DNA from: Plasmopara viticola
Taxonomy: Eukaryota > Oomycota > Peronosporomycetes > Peronosporales > Peronosporaceae
Assembly: GCA_001695595.3 (NCBI GenBank)
Contig: MBPM02000011.1
Location: 310,001-374,000, forward strand
Direction: 5' to 3'
Length of the DNA stretch: 64,000 nt
Of the stretch, positions 48,287 through 60,133 are shown one piece after another; positions within the stretch are counted from its first letter, which is position 1; each line of letters begins with the position of its first letter. Below the pieces are notes generated by a model. The model was not told the DNA's origin, searched no databases, and worked only from the letters and a program-made list of their open reading frames with translations. The position numbers were made by a program, and so were the translations under genes.

Positions 48287-48854
48287 GGGTTCAATTGTCT
48301 TCATTTTCATGACCAGTTTTCATGACCAGTTTCAACATTGCTCGCAATTTGGCTCAGTATTGGTGTAGGATGTAATGGCATCACACCTCGAATATGGAAA
48401 GCATATGCCGCCGCAAAAAAAAATGTTTTTTCGACTGACATAGCACAGCAACTGATGCTGCCATCTGCAATGAGCGACGCAAAGGACGCGTCCAATAAGA
48501 GATGGCAACGACAGTGCTTGAGGATGACGTTTGTCGTGCATAAGTTGCTGTGCTACGAGCAGCATAAACGAGTTTCTTTGACTTAAGCCACACAGACGAT
48601 TAAAAAAGTTGCACGCAACTAAAATTAAAAGTAAAACTTTTTTATTAGTTTTTTTTTACGATTGCAAGATCAGGAGCGTCATGTGGCTCCCATGAATGCA
48701 GAGGACGTCGTCATGGAGGCGCCAGCTTCTTGACAATATGCCGGTCCGGAATAATAATTACCGCAACACCAGCTCGTTGTGATCGTAAATGATTACAGTA
48801 ACTTGTAGCACTAGGATAGGTGTTATGGAGCAAAATTTTAATAAAAATTCAATC
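48287..48854. other. Intergenic stretch between LINE and FMO
   Basis: No gene or recognised element. There is a direct duplication of ATGACCAGTTT at 48309-48331 and T/A-rich runs near 48600-48660. Confidence 0.5.
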
Positions 48855-50440
48855 TCAAAATTCTGCCACAAGCTCCAACGGTGAGCCACTCGCTTTTATG
48901 CGACGAATCCATTTCCCTTCGGCCTCATCCTTGCAAAACTCAGCAGATCTGTAATTGTATGGGAAAGTTTGCCGAAGAAAGCGAGCGTCTTCATACATCT
49001 CGTGAATTTCTCGATCTACTTCGAAATCTGACAGGGCAGCCAGCTCACTGTAAGCCAGTCAACGATAATGCGAGGTTAGACATTCAGCGACTAAGTATCT
49101 GGAAATTTAATTAAGCTCGACTTACGTAAAATATTCTCTCTGCCGAGTGCCTAATTGATGGAGCTTTCTCGGGCCATCCTTGAGGTTGCCGAGATAAGCA
49201 AAAAAGTCTGCGTACATGTCTGCTTGAGAAGGAAGGATGGCAGATCCACCAAACACGCGTGCAATCCATCGAGCCTGGAGCTGGAAGCAAACAAATGGCA
49301 AATTGCTAAAGGGGAGTCCGACAAAAGCAACTGTAGGGTCCTCAATGGCAAACAACTGCTTGTAGACGGGAGCTACAGCAGATCCGTTTACAGTGCACTC
49401 AAGTAAGTCAGCGATGACTTCATCGCATACACCAATTGGCTTAATGAAGGCTTGAGGAAAGAGCAGTTCGGACGGAAAGAAATCGTTCACTGTATACAGG
49501 TATCCAGTGCAATGCATAATCTCATCAGGTGGAGCAGTGGTCGACCCATCTGCAAAAACCACGGAACTATCTTCAGCAATATGGTCAATAGCAGGCTTGA
49601 GCACGCGCTGGTCATTGGGGTCGAGATCGTTCTGATCGAAGTCCAGCGTCGCCACAATTACCTCCGCAGCGCCACACCTGGCCAGCTCAAGGGAAATATC
49701 TTGGCCTGACGGTCCTCGTCCTATTACCACAACACGCTATAACGAACAGCTTAAGCCTCAAGTACGCATCACGGCGAACAATATTAATCATGTATGAGCG
49801 TCTTACCTTGCCCTTGTACGCCTTCGGCGTGCGGTATGATCGTGAATGCGTGACCGTACCCTTGTAGTTTTCGATACCTTTAATGGATGCAAACGACGGC
49901 TTACAAAAGTGACCGTTGCAAACCACGACACGGTCAACCGTTTCCTCATAGCGTCCATTTTCCACTGACGATACTTGAATGTTCCACCGCCCCAAGATCT
50001 TTGAAAGACTCGTCACCACCGAGTCGAGGCGCACGCAGCTATCCACCTCGTAATGTTTAGAATAGTTCTGCAGATATGTCAGCACGTCTGCGTGAGACGG
50101 GAAGCTGGGCACCCCCTTGTGAAATGGAAATTTCTTGAGTTGCATGACGGCTGTCGGTAGGTTTGTCCGCAGCGACTTATACAATACAGATGACGAAGAA
50201 TTTGGGGCTTCGTCGTACTTCCACACACCTCCCACATGCCCCGACTTCTCGAATACGATTACTTCGTGCCCCGCGTCGCGCAGGCACTTGGCCGTAACTG
50301 CAATGCCATTGGGTGAGTCAGACAAAACGTCGTTCACTTTTTTAAGACATGCAATTGCAATAAGCCGACGCACTGATGCCAGCGGCGCCTCCGCCGATGA
50401 TACCAACGCGAACACTTGCCGTAAGCGGCTTTACAGACAT
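48855..50440 (-). CDS. Flavin-containing monooxygenase
   Basis: FMOs use FAD and NADPH to oxygenate soft nucleophiles (N, S). Four exons fit: 50440-50374, 50297-49807, 49736-49126 and 49047-48855, with introns of 76, 70 and 78 bases, giving 453 residues, the usual size. The FAD loop IIGGGAAG is split by the first intron and joined to the second exon. The FMO signature is seen as YKGTVTHSRSYR. The NADPH loop is VIGRGPSGQDIS, and MHCTGYLYT corresponds to the FATGY motif. The C-terminal exon (TELAALSDFEVD, FLRQTFPYNYRS) matches the family end. Without splicing, the reading frame looks like two separate partial genes. No membrane anchor is seen, so it is probably cytosolic. It diverges from the START gene with 88 bases between starts. 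Confidence 0.92.
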
Positions 50441-50528
50441 GGTGGATTTTGCTCAATCTTCCGAGATCTGAATCGATAATACCGGTATCTCGTAGGCTAG
50501 GTGCTTTCCGATTCACAGAAGATCAATC
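50441..50528. promoter_or_regulatory. Shared divergent promoter of FMO and START/FYVE-like gene
   Basis: The two start codons are 88 bases apart. Both core promoters must be within or overlap this spacer. A GATTCACAGAAGATCAATC leader precedes the plus-strand ATG. Confidence 0.5.
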
Positions 50529-51836
50529 ATGACAGAGGACGACGATGGAATACTGTCGGACCAGTCACCGTTACCACCGCTGCAACTAACATTTGAAGAG
50601 CAACAGCATTGTCACGATCTCAGTCTGCGATTGCTAAAGCGTACACTGCTCAGCTATGATGAAAGGCTCGCAGGCATAACGCCCCGCCACCATGCAAACC
50701 TCGACAGTGCGCGCTGGAAACTACAGAAGACGCAGGAAAATGCGTCAATGTATTCTGAACGTATCCGGCGTATTCGGACAGATTTGCATCTGCCAGAGGA
50801 CAATTGGAATGACCCTGTCGTGCTCATGATGGTCGGTACAATCCCAACGCCACTTGACGAGGTCATGCTTGGAGTTTGCATCCCTACTTTCGAAGCATTT
50901 AAAATTCGAGTAGCAACCCTTGGGAACCAAAATATTGGCGGTGCAATGCTTGCAAAACTTGTAGGATCGACGGAAGAAAAGCCCTTTCAGAGTTTGTCTG
51001 TTATGTACATGGTGAACCAGCTGCCCTGGCTGGTGGGCAAAGTGGTGAAACCTCGAGATTTTTTGCTGCTTTCGGCAACAGGAATTGTTGTCACGGCTGA
51101 AGGGGAACGGATAGGTTACGACTTACTGCAGCCCGCCCCACTGTCGTATAGTCCACCTGTATCAAAACCCATAATTCGCGGAAAGTTCATGTTAGGTGCG
51201 CTGTATCGACAGAAAGTAGACGGCAGTGTGGACGTGTACATTCAACAGTATTTGGAGGCTAATGGCAACGTATTTGACTCACTAGTAATGAATAGGACGT
51301 GGTATGCTCTGTTGGGCTTCTTTCAAGCATCGGTGCTCGCCGAGCACAAGAAACTGCAATGGTGTATTGCCAACATGAAAAGTTCACGACGTCGAGGGCT
51401 GGCGAACGAAGTTTGTGGGTACTTAGTGAATTGCTCGCTGTGCTCTCTTGCATTTGGACGGGCTGTGCGTGGCCGCGGCAGTGATCAGCAGCGCTGTGTA
51501 CTTTGCCAAGCTTCTGTGTGCTCGAATTGCCGTGAAGAGCAAGTTTTGCGTGAGTTGGTGCGACATCCGAGAAAGCAACATTTGTTGGTCAACAAACGGC
51601 GCCTTTTTATCTGCCATCCTTGTCAAGAATTTGTGCAGCGGCAAAAAGCGCCAGATATCGCGAGATGTCACATCTATGAGCAGCTGACCCCAGCTTCGGA
51701 CTCTGCTGGCGATAGTATGCAGCAAACATGGGGACTTCTTTGCGGTGAGACGATGCCCTCCTGGTCTCCGACGAGCTCCCTATCTATCTCCAGCGAGTCG
51801 TTTGATGTGTTTAGCTGGAGCGCTGACCGCTCATAG
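50529..51836 (+). CDS. START-domain protein with FYVE-like zinc finger
   Basis: The 435-residue single-exon protein belongs to the START/FYVE-related family that is expanded in oomycetes. Residues about 90-290 fit a START lipid-binding fold (VKPRDFLLLSATGIV, GKFMLGALYRQKVDGSVDVY). Residues about 300-370 hold four CxxC-type pairs, CSLC, CVLC, CSNC and CHPC, spaced as in a FYVE-like ring. The classic R(R/K)HHCR motif is not evident, so phosphoinositide binding is uncertain. The N terminus (FEEQQHCHDLSLRLLKRTLL) is the common helical lead-in. It likely acts at endomembranes or in lipid transfer; the ligand is unknown. Confidence 0.85.
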   Translation: MTEDDDGILSDQSPLPPLQLTFEEQQHCHDLSLRLLKRTLLSYDERLAGITPRHHANLDSARWKLQKTQENASMYSERIRRIRTDLHLPEDNWNDPVVLMMVGTIPTPLDEVMLGVCIPTFEAFKIRVATLGNQNIGGAMLAKLVGSTEEKPFQSLSVMYMVNQLPWLVGKVVKPRDFLLLSATGIVVTAEGERIGYDLLQPAPLSYSPPVSKPIIRGKFMLGALYRQKVDGSVDVYIQQYLEANGNVFDSLVMNRTWYALLGFFQASVLAEHKKLQWCIANMKSSRRRGLANEVCGYLVNCSLCSLAFGRAVRGRGSDQQRCVLCQASVCSNCREEQVLRELVRHPRKQHLLVNKRRLFICHPCQEFVQRQKAPDIARCHIYEQLTPASDSAGDSMQQTWGLLCGETMPSWSPTSSLSISSESFDVFSWSADRS

Positions 51837-52567
51837 CGGTATTGGAAAATTAACAATGGAATGGCTCATTTTTTCGCGTGGAAAAGTCGATCAAAACTAA
51901 TTACAAAGCTCACTTTTTTGCAGATTACGGCTCGAGCTCTCATATTTCTTTCGAAGCAAAAATGAATCGTATAATAGAATGCTGACACACCCTATAAAAT
52001 TAAGTCTATGCTATCTACCGTGCTACCGGTATTATAGCCAACAAAAACCAAGAAGAGAGTATCGTGGACCTTCCCTTGCATGTAGGCATCAGTATTTGTT
52101 TAGTCTATACAGCGGCCCCTTAATGCGTATGGATCACTGCACTTGGAACACTTCCGCCACAACCGGTGGTTACATCGATCAATTGCCACCTCGTTTGGAG
52201 ACTTCATGGCGGGGCTGCAAGAGCATTGCCTAACAACCACCAGCAACTGCTTCAGGAATCCTTAGTTGGGGTTGCCACCAAGTCAGAGATGTCAACTCAG
52301 GGGTACAAGGCAAAACCCGTCGGCCTTTCGATATGCTGAACGAGTTAAAATTAATGGGCAAGAATGGCCTAGAAAATATTGTTGCAGGACCTGCACAAAA
52401 GAAGAACGCAAAAAATGCTTTTGCCTTTCTTCAATTGCAATCGTGAGAAGGTTGGCTAATTTATAAATATCTGGTACATGTTGTTAGTAGGAGACGGAAT
52501 ACAATAGGACACTTCGCTTCAAGGTTTATTTGACAATGTCAATGGCACCTGTTTTAGGCACCGAGTT

Positions 52568-52859
52568 GTGGCCTTGATGGATCCAGAGCGATTGTTTAAA
52601 GTCGGCTGTGACGCTTACAACTTTGCCGTCGACACTTTTTGCTGCAAGTAGACGTCGATAGACGAGATTGAACGATTGCGTTTGGTTTTAAAACCTTGAG
52701 GCTGTTGTGATCAGCTGCTTTATCCATGACAAAAAGTTTCTTGCGATGAAGTACGCTCTCGTCGAGTTCCGGGTTTGCATGCTAAATTTGAAGTCGCTAG
52801 CGACCTATACAAATCATTCATCGCTTTGCACCGCAAATCAGTCCTTCCAACTCTCGTGA
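52568..52859 (+). pseudogene. Ty3/gypsy polyprotein remnant (RNase H region)
   Basis: The block 52568-52651 reads LMDPERLFKVGCDAYNFAVD, matching the start of the gypsy RNase H domain (the P.F.V.CDAS.FA pattern). After a frame change the block 52719-52859 reads IHDKKFLAMKYALVEFRV and then LATYTNHSSL, matching the downstream H.KELLA..YAL..FR and YTDH.SL motifs. Stops and a frameshift interrupt it. No LTRs were recognised nearby. Confidence 0.75.
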
Positions 52860-53516
52860 AGAATTTCTGATGTAAAAATTGAATCAATGGAAATCTTATG
52901 TCTTTTGCGTAATTTTGGCAAACAGGTTATGAGTTTAATTAATACAGCTGTAATTTTTTTTGAAATACAAATTGTGGCACTCACGTACGAGATGATATAT
53001 ACGTCTCTCTGCTTAAGGCTACGGAGAGCTCAAAGTTTGATGGCTTGACGAAGAAATCATCGGTCTCATTTGACACATCTTAGACCAGTGGACGCGGACA
53101 TCCGATGATTCCTAACACTGTGATGCTTTCTCGACCCGGGCTGCCCAAAGGTAAACCGGTTAAAAAGAAAGGCCGCACTTTGGCCTCCGCAAAAAAAGTT
53201 GAGCATACGCTGAACGTATCGTTCAAGTTATCCCCACGCAATTTTTAATTATTGAGGTGAATTCTTATTCCAAAAAAATCTTCAATCGTTTCAAAAAGAA
53301 AAATATATTGGTCTTGGACGAAAAACACATGCTCATGATTATTTCGAGAAAGCGTATGGTGTGCACAATTGAGAGACGAAAGGACTTGCATCAGCAGACT
53401 TTCCACATCACCCCAGATTTTCTAACGGTTCGTTCTTTTCGCACAGGGCATCGATACAGATTGAGTCACTTTTTGTTGCTCCGTTTACAACAAGGCCGAC
53501 AAAATGGGCATTTCTA

Positions 53517-53588
53517 TCGTTGTTGGTCTAATGGTTAGAATTCATCGCTTCGTCGGATGAGGTCGGGGCTCGATTTCCCGACGATGCA
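53517..53588 (+). pseudogene. tRNA-Glu-like relic or SINE head
   Basis: The 72-base sequence contains TGGTCTAATGGTTAGAATTC, close to the D-arm region of eukaryotic tRNA-Glu, and GGGGCTCGATTTCCC as T-arm. The anticodon loop reads CTTCGTC, so the usual TTC is not in its proper position. The acceptor and anticodon stems each contain a mismatch. It is best read as a tRNA pseudogene or a tRNA-derived SINE start, not a working tRNA. Confidence 0.45.
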
Positions 53589-53654
53589 GTGCGTATTTTT
53601 TCTTATGTACCGAAGCCTTAGCTCTAAAATTCTCTATTAAATTCTAAAAAGGAT

Positions 53655-55105
53655 GGACATGGCCATTCACGTATCAAGAGCAAGTAAAATTGCGTCGCCA
53701 AAGATCAACCAGGCAGTGTATACACATGTAAGCAAAGGTCTTCTCTACTAATTAAGCATGCATCAAACAATACCAGTTAGCCCTTGATAATTTCCTCTGC
53801 AGTGGTCATTAGAGATCTCAAGATGAGCTCTTCTACAATACCCCGTGCTCCCACCCTCCTTCATCGACAAGGTTATGTTCCACAAAGGAGGACTTGATCG
53901 TTGCAGCAAGATTCACTGTCCGTGACAGAATGAAGACCATCCAATGGATGATTAATGAGGAAACCGAGAATGAAGAGACATTTTTTAGGATGTACGTGAT
54001 CACAGCAAATTATTCACATAGCGAGAGTAAGTGAATTGTGTCGCTAAAAAAATGTTGGGCAGTGTACGCGCGAATAACCAAAGGCCCACTTCTTTTATTG
54101 AACATGCACTTAACAATGTCGGTCGTATTTCGACAGGCTATGTGTATAGAATAGCTAGCTCTTGAGCACTGCTTCTGCTGTGGTCACTATCGATCCCGAG
54201 ATAAGCGCAATTCAAAATTCCGGACTTCAAATATAATGTAGACTCGAAATAAGTGTCTTACACTCTAGAATACGTGTAGGCATTTTCCACAAATCGGCTT
54301 TCTGTTGGTTGTCAGAGGTTTGAAAGTTCGCTGGGTGTGTACATGTCCATCATTTACAATCTAATGCTTTCGTCGTTGTCTATCGTTGCTGCATTTTCAA
54401 GGCAGCAGCAGTTTCAGCCTGAACTCATAGACGTAGTTATCGATCACGAAGATGAAAATTGTGGCCCTAAACCTCAAGAACTCGAAGGTGATGTTCCGCA
54501 AAAAAGAAAACGCTCGTTGCAGCAAGTCTCAACTGTCCTCGCCAGAATCAAAATTATCAAATGAACTACTGATGATGTAACCAATACTCATCATCAGTAG
54601 TTTTATATCACAGCGGACCATTCGCAGATTAAGAGCATGAGGACTGCGTCACTAAAAATTGATCGGGCCGTGTATGCACGGATAAACAAAGTACTCCTTC
54701 ACTGATTGAACATACATTAAACAATGACGGCCGTTCCTCAAGAGGCTATATGTATGGATTCGCTAGTCCTTGAAAATATGCTCGCAGCAGTCAATAGGGA
54801 TCACGAGATGAGCTCTATACAAGTCTCAACCCTGTACCGTAACCAGTAAATTGTGTGTACGCAAACATAGTATAGGCTCAACATTAGTGTCAAACACACT
54901 AAGATACGAGGGTTTTGCGGTTGTCAGAAATTTGGTAGTTGTACAAGTCCATCAATTTCAGTTGAATACTTTCATCGTCGCCTATCATTTAGCCATGTTC
55001 CCGACAATGTTTTTGGCCAGGTCATCGCATTAATATCGCGCCTGAGCTTACTCATATGATAAGCAATAGACAATTCAATGTGCTCCATTTGTTCAGGTCT
55101 GCACA
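53655..55105. repeat. Old diverged tandem duplication (2-3 units of about 350-610 bases)
   Basis: Related blocks start near 53690, 54045 and 54650, each with GTGTA-C-CA-G-ATAA-CAAAG, then an A-C-AT-CA--AAACAAT stretch and a TGGTCA-TA-GATC-CGAGAT-AGC stretch. The last two units also share a downstream block (GTTGTCAGA..TTTG, GTACA.GTCCATCA, TCGTCG..TATC) at about 54308 and 54918. In the middle unit this block opens a 73-codon frame with a signal-peptide-like start at 54343; in the last unit that ATG is AAG. This fits a decayed tandem gene family, but nothing identifies it. Confidence 0.6.
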
Positions 55106-56465
55106 ATAGATTTCAGTCTGCATCAGCAATACGAGAACGTTTGCTGCTAGCCCAAAGACTAGAATCTAAGAGCTCAGAAAAAGTACTCAACATACCATAA
55201 TCTGTTGAATATACCGTGTTTATATTTTATCGATGATATCACGAGAGATAACGATGAGAAGACCAGAAAAAACTTGACAGGGCAGCAACTTTCAGACGAT
55301 AAACACTTCCAAAAGAAGATCATGCACGTGCACGATCCACTCAGAACTCCATCTGCTATGACTAGGACCAGCTTTTACAATGAATACTCTACAGAGCGAT
55401 GGTTGTAGACTGAAAATGGATGGGACGTGACTTTCCATTCATCAGAAAGTGGCCCTTACAGTATTCGCATTGTGGGTAACTAGGAAAGCCATAGTAAATC
55501 GTTCGATTGTATGTTTTTTTCTCCATTCTCGACTTCGCCATTCTACATCCATTAGATGATCTTCATTCTTTCTCAAGCAATGGGGATTTGCTGCAACTAG
55601 CGTTTCGGTCTTGCTGGATATCACCTTCGAGTGCTTGAGCTTAAAGGCCACCATTTTCATGTTTGTGATTGGAATTTTTGCCGGTGAGTTCAGGCTGGTT
55701 CTACCGCTCGCAGCAGCGAATCAACAATGATTGCCGAAGTCGACAATGGTCGATCTCTTGGATTTTGTTGCGACGAAAACGTCAAACATGCAGATGTTGT
55801 GTGTTGAAGCAAGAAAATGACCATGACGGTTAAGAACACTTGTGGCTTATTTTAAAGTGATACGTTAAAAAATATGTACAATGTGCTTAAAACCATTGGC
55901 ACCCTGTATATCTGTTCGAGTGCAGGTATTTTAGGAAAGGCCCAAGCATATACCGGTGATATCTACGGAGAAGAGAATATGGACAACCACGGCTGACACA
56001 ACACTTTGGATGACCTCGTTTCGCTCTTGGAATGAAAAAGGACAAGTCATGTTACCTCCGATCGGCAAATTCGTCCGTCATCAATAAGATAAAAGATGCA
56101 TGAATTGGTTTATAAAAAGAAGAAAATTTAGATTATCAAGGCTGGGGAATGGTCGAATGGAATTCGCAGTGATGTTGCGTAACGGGGAAGCTCCTGAACC
56201 CTGGAAGAACTCCTTTCAATGATTGTAAAAAAATGTGCATCAAGTCAAAATGTCCATGAGATGCGTGATTCCAGCGGTCGCAATGATTGTTTGTGAACTT
56301 CTGCTACTTCAATAGCCACACCAAAGTTTCAAGGAATCATCAAGAAGCATCATAAGTACTTTGACGATAGACCTGTTCCTGTGCCAGGCCAGCGAAGAGG
56401 CGATAATGAAGTAGATGAGCAGCTGCATAATCCGTCGGAGAAATGCTTGTGGCGATCGGTAGCAT

Positions 56466-56800
56466 CCTAAATATAAAATACATTATCGACATGAAGTGGT
56501 GATAGCGTGTTTAGATTTGGTGTATAGTACTTTATGAATGGTGTATACACTAACATTGAAATGCTCAGAAATAATGTAATTACGGTCGACAGTTTAGCGG
56601 CTTGAGGCGTAAACCTTCCGAAGACGCTTATCATTCCGGTTGAATGCGTGCACGACGTCAGGGTAGTCTTGACGAAGTGAGTTTTAAAACTTTCAAGAGA
56701 TCTTAGATCAAAGACTATTTTATAGAATGCTGGCCTGACTTTGGCGACAATGTTTTGGACTATTGCTCTCTGCGTGATCGGTACACTCTTTTTTAATTGA
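56466..56800 (-). pseudogene. Possible transposase relic with helix-turn-helix
   Basis: The minus strand reads IISEHFNVSVYTIHKVL at about 56580-56530, a helix-turn-helix pattern common in DNA transposases. An in-frame stop separates it from an upstream charged stretch (NRNDKRLRKVYASSR). No catalytic DDE/D motif was seen, and the assignment is weak. Confidence 0.25.
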
Positions 56801-59158
56801 CGAGGAGCGGACGATGTCTCAATTCATGCGAAGCATCAAGATTTTTTTGTTAAATGTTGCTCGCGACCGACATTTTGTGGCCGAAACTTGTAAGTTGACG
56901 AGCCGGAATGCCAACGACCTCGACTGTCTGTGCCAAGACATGACCTGAGCGCCGCAGCTCCAATTTTTATAGGCCCTTTCCGTATAAGCTCTCAAGTCTT
57001 TGGCACATCGGCACCAATTTTTGCGAATAAAGTTGCTTGACTCTTCTCGCCTAAGTTGATGCAAGAGCAAATGCAAAGTCTAAGACCACTTTTTGACACC
57101 AATAGAATGATTGGGGAAACTTGGATCCGAGACATATGTAGAGACAACCAAGGGAGACCGATCCATCAAAGAGACCAAAATATGGCTCTGGGAAGTAAGT
57201 GTCACAACCTATGTCTGAGGTCGACCAAATTGAAGAATAATCTTAATTACAGCAAGATACTCTTTAAACCGTTTCAATTTAGAAGTGGCATCTAATTTGG
57301 AATATTAATATCAAATTGCTCCAAAACTCGATTCAGTAAAATTTGCAATTTTTTAAGGCCACAATGTCATACTGCGCCCCTAACTGTCGACCATACTCCT
57401 CTAATCGGTAAGCTGCTTGTAATTTATCTTTGTGTGCCCGTCAGCGGGACTAATTAGCTTCGTCTTGTGGCTCTTAGCGTGGTGGTTCAGATTAAAATCG
57501 GCTTAACATAATGCTTAATTATCTGCATGTCATATGATCTTTGGAAATTTGCTTGTCATTCTGTGGTCTCGTTACCTTATGGATTGTTGCGCGCGATTGG
57601 TAGCGCCTAGTCATCATGCAGATCAGTCGAGGGTCCCTCTTCGCTGAGATGACTAAACGTTTGTAGCTGATTCAATTCGTAACGTATAGCTGTGTTGCAC
57701 GCTCTATCGCAGATATACTCAACCAGCGTTCCAACCAAAATGAGACATTAATTCAATTTCCATGCACCAATGTGCCAAACTTTGTCAATGGGGTAAAACC
57801 AAAATTTAAACCGACTGAATTCTCCGCAGGCGGGTAAATTAGATCGTCAGCTGATGAGTGCCATCAGTGCTGTGTTCTATTTGTCATCTTTATCCAGCGT
57901 CGCTATGATGTGGCGATTTAATTAATAGTCTACGAGAACTGATGCGGCGGATTACCGTTGCGCTCTGTACAGCTTAAGAATAGCTCAGTTGCTGCGACAA
58001 AGCTCGATCCAGCAAGTATTAAATATTCAGCGGCTCTATCATGAGAAGGACTCTGCGCTAGATTGTCTTGCAGTATCGCTACGTTTGTCTCATCCATTGC
58101 TTTGGCTTAATTAAGCCGAACGTGATATCGTGTGGTACTATCACGTGCAAGATCAATATCCCCACCTGCAAATTTTTCAATTCGCTGTTTAAATTGGTCG
58201 GAGACTCAGCCCAGAAGCGATTTAGGTCATCTGAATCGATCGGGAATATGGCTTAAAGGTTGGCAAACATTCGCGGCCTATCAACGTGTGGCTTCAGCCA
58301 CTTTGTAAACCACTCCGTTTTGCCTATCGGCTTATAAGGAGATGGATAAAAGACTTTTTACGCCGGCAACAACTTCATGATCACATCTTGTCTGCCCATA
58401 CTGCGTGACTGCTTCAGCGAATATGATATGGAAGTAAAAAGGTGTCTTTGCGCAATCTTATGCTCTCCTAATGTTGCTTCGCCAATCGATCCAACTGGAG
58501 AGGACAAACCTTAACAAGCCCTCAAACAAAAGTTGAACGTTATATTGACATCCGATTCCGCGTAATCTCCGTCAGAAGTGGCCGATCTTGTCGCATGTGT
58601 TAAGGTGCGCACTCCATGAAATAAATCGGTAGAATTTCGAATCAGAGATTTTTGGTTATGCATCATCTTTGTAGCAGTTAAGGCAGTTTGAAATGCTGAC
58701 CTGCGCTCGTACTTCGTTGGGTCATACCCAAAATAGGATTAGCGTATTCGCTTGGCATCCCGATTTTACTAGGACAATATAGAGTCTGATTTTACGAGGA
58801 CGCTTGAGTTTAAATGAAAACAAGCACTCGCATTTCTAGAAAATGGCTAATGTGGATTTTGACGAGCTAAACGATCGAATTTAATGGATGGATGCGCTCT
58901 TTCAGCATGCCTCTTCGAACAATGATCGGGCTATGGACTTTGCAGACAGCGTTTATGGAGGAGATGGTCACCGGTCAACTTGGTTTTAAAGCGTTGGTGT
59001 AGCGAAATACTACTCATTGAATTGCACCAATGTAGGCGAAACCGGAAATTGCTTACCGAAATCTCTCAGAATGTCTTATTGAGTTGGACGGTGAAGGTAA
59101 AGTAATGTGCTCTCGTGCATTACGACCATGATTGATTCACCGTTAAAGTAATGTAGTC

Positions 59159-60133
59159 TTAAACTAATGTGTTGGTTCGCGCATCGTTATTGTAGGTATG
59201 GTGTGGGCGCGCTTTCTTTAAATATCGAGCTCGAAGCAATTGGTAAGAGTGTTGAGCCTCTGCGTCCGACAAAAGCTCGCCGTCAACTTTGAGCAACGCG
59301 ATTGCATTCTGATCCTCCAGTAAATCGTTCTGTCTCTTGAGCTCTTCCACTAATGTCACAGTCAATTCTTGCAATTGCTGGCTATGGGAATTGGAACAAT
59401 GCTCAGGTAGCATACCAGCTTTGCGTTTGTGGCTGAATGTGTTCGAGTAGTTCGAAGCCTGGCTTATCGTAGCAATTGCGGCCGCAGCAGCTGCGGAAGA
59501 AATTAACGCACCACTAAAGCAAGGCGACAACTCTGATACGGCAGTAGAAGTGTTAGCTGCAGAGGTAGTGGTAACACTGTCATCCGTCGCGGCGATCTCC
59601 TCCTCGCTGCTGGACGAGGACGGTGCTCGTGCTGCCTCCTCATTCGTCAATGACGTCGTCAAGGTATTCATTGAAAGCGAAGGGTAATTATTGGAGGTGG
59701 TAAAAAGATGAAGCCATTTAGAAGATGAGCGCAACTGCTTCCAACAGCCCTCAAATGAGAACTTGACTTTGTAATAGCGGTAAAAAGCGTCTTTTGCCTC
59801 ATCGATCCATTGCTGCTCCGTAAGCGGAGCAACAGTGGCATCACTAGAGAGCCTACTATCCTTCTCCTCCAGCTTCAGTCCCATATTGTGAATTTTGCTA
59901 TAGATACTCGCAAATTTTTGCGAGTCCTTGTTAATGCGCGTCCAGCGGACTTTGAGTCCATTAAGAGGGCGCTCCACGGTTGTTTCCATTTCGTGGTGAA
60001 ACAGCTCCCGCACCACATTCCAGAAATTAGAGGCTTTTTGATCAACACCCTGTAGCTGCAGGTCACCGGCAGTCAGCCAAACACGGCACAGGGTCTGGTC
60101 CTCGGCGGTCGTCCAGTTAGTTTTCTTTCCCAT
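59159..60133 (-). CDS. Myb/SANT-like (trihelix-type) DNA-binding protein
   Basis: The 324-residue single-exon protein begins MGKKTNWTTAEDQTLCRVWL, with a tryptophan-spaced helical domain over about residues 5-120 (FWNVVRELFHHE, LNGLKVRWTRINKDSQKF). This matches the Myb/SANT-like domain with NAM-associated extension found in plant and oomycete genes related to harbinger-type transposon partners. A second conserved segment, WIDEAKDAFYRYYKVKFSFEGCWKQLR, follows. The middle is Ser/Ala-rich and acidic. The C terminus has a leucine-rich coiled coil near residues 245-275. It may be a domesticated transposon DNA-binding protein or a transcription factor. Targets are unknown. Confidence 0.8.
   Translation of the reverse strand: MGKKTNWTTAEDQTLCRVWLTAGDLQLQGVDQKASNFWNVVRELFHHEMETTVERPLNGLKVRWTRINKDSQKFASIYSKIHNMGLKLEEKDSRLSSDATVAPLTEQQWIDEAKDAFYRYYKVKFSFEGCWKQLRSSSKWLHLFTTSNNYPSLSMNTLTTSLTNEEAARAPSSSSSEEEIAATDDSVTTTSAANTSTAVSELSPCFSGALISSAAAAAAIATISQASNYSNTFSHKRKAGMLPEHCSNSHSQQLQELTVTLVEELKRQNDLLEDQNAIALLKVDGELLSDAEAQHSYQLLRARYLKKARPHHTYNNDARTNTLV

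Larger units (their letters stand above)
51837..59158. other. Gene-poor interval
   Basis: No intact gene is supported. Recognised parts are listed separately: Ty3/gypsy debris, a tRNA-like relic, an old tandem duplication and a possible transposase relic. Plus frames 53257-53538 (93 codons, basic) and 54343-54564 (signal-peptide-like start, 73 codons), and minus frame 56819-57076, remain unrecognised. From 57.3 to 59.15 kb I see nothing supported. Confidence 0.45.

Noticed and set aside
47750..48310. 186-codon minus-strand open frame
   Set aside because: It is the antisense of the GC-rich LINE RT tail; the plus frame has clear RT-tail motifs and this one has none.
49122..50415. Two separate FMO fragments
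   Set aside because: A four-exon model restores all FMO motifs in one 453-residue protein.
53517..53588. Functional tRNA gene
   Set aside because: Stem mismatches and a displaced anticodon make a working tRNA unlikely; kept as a relic.
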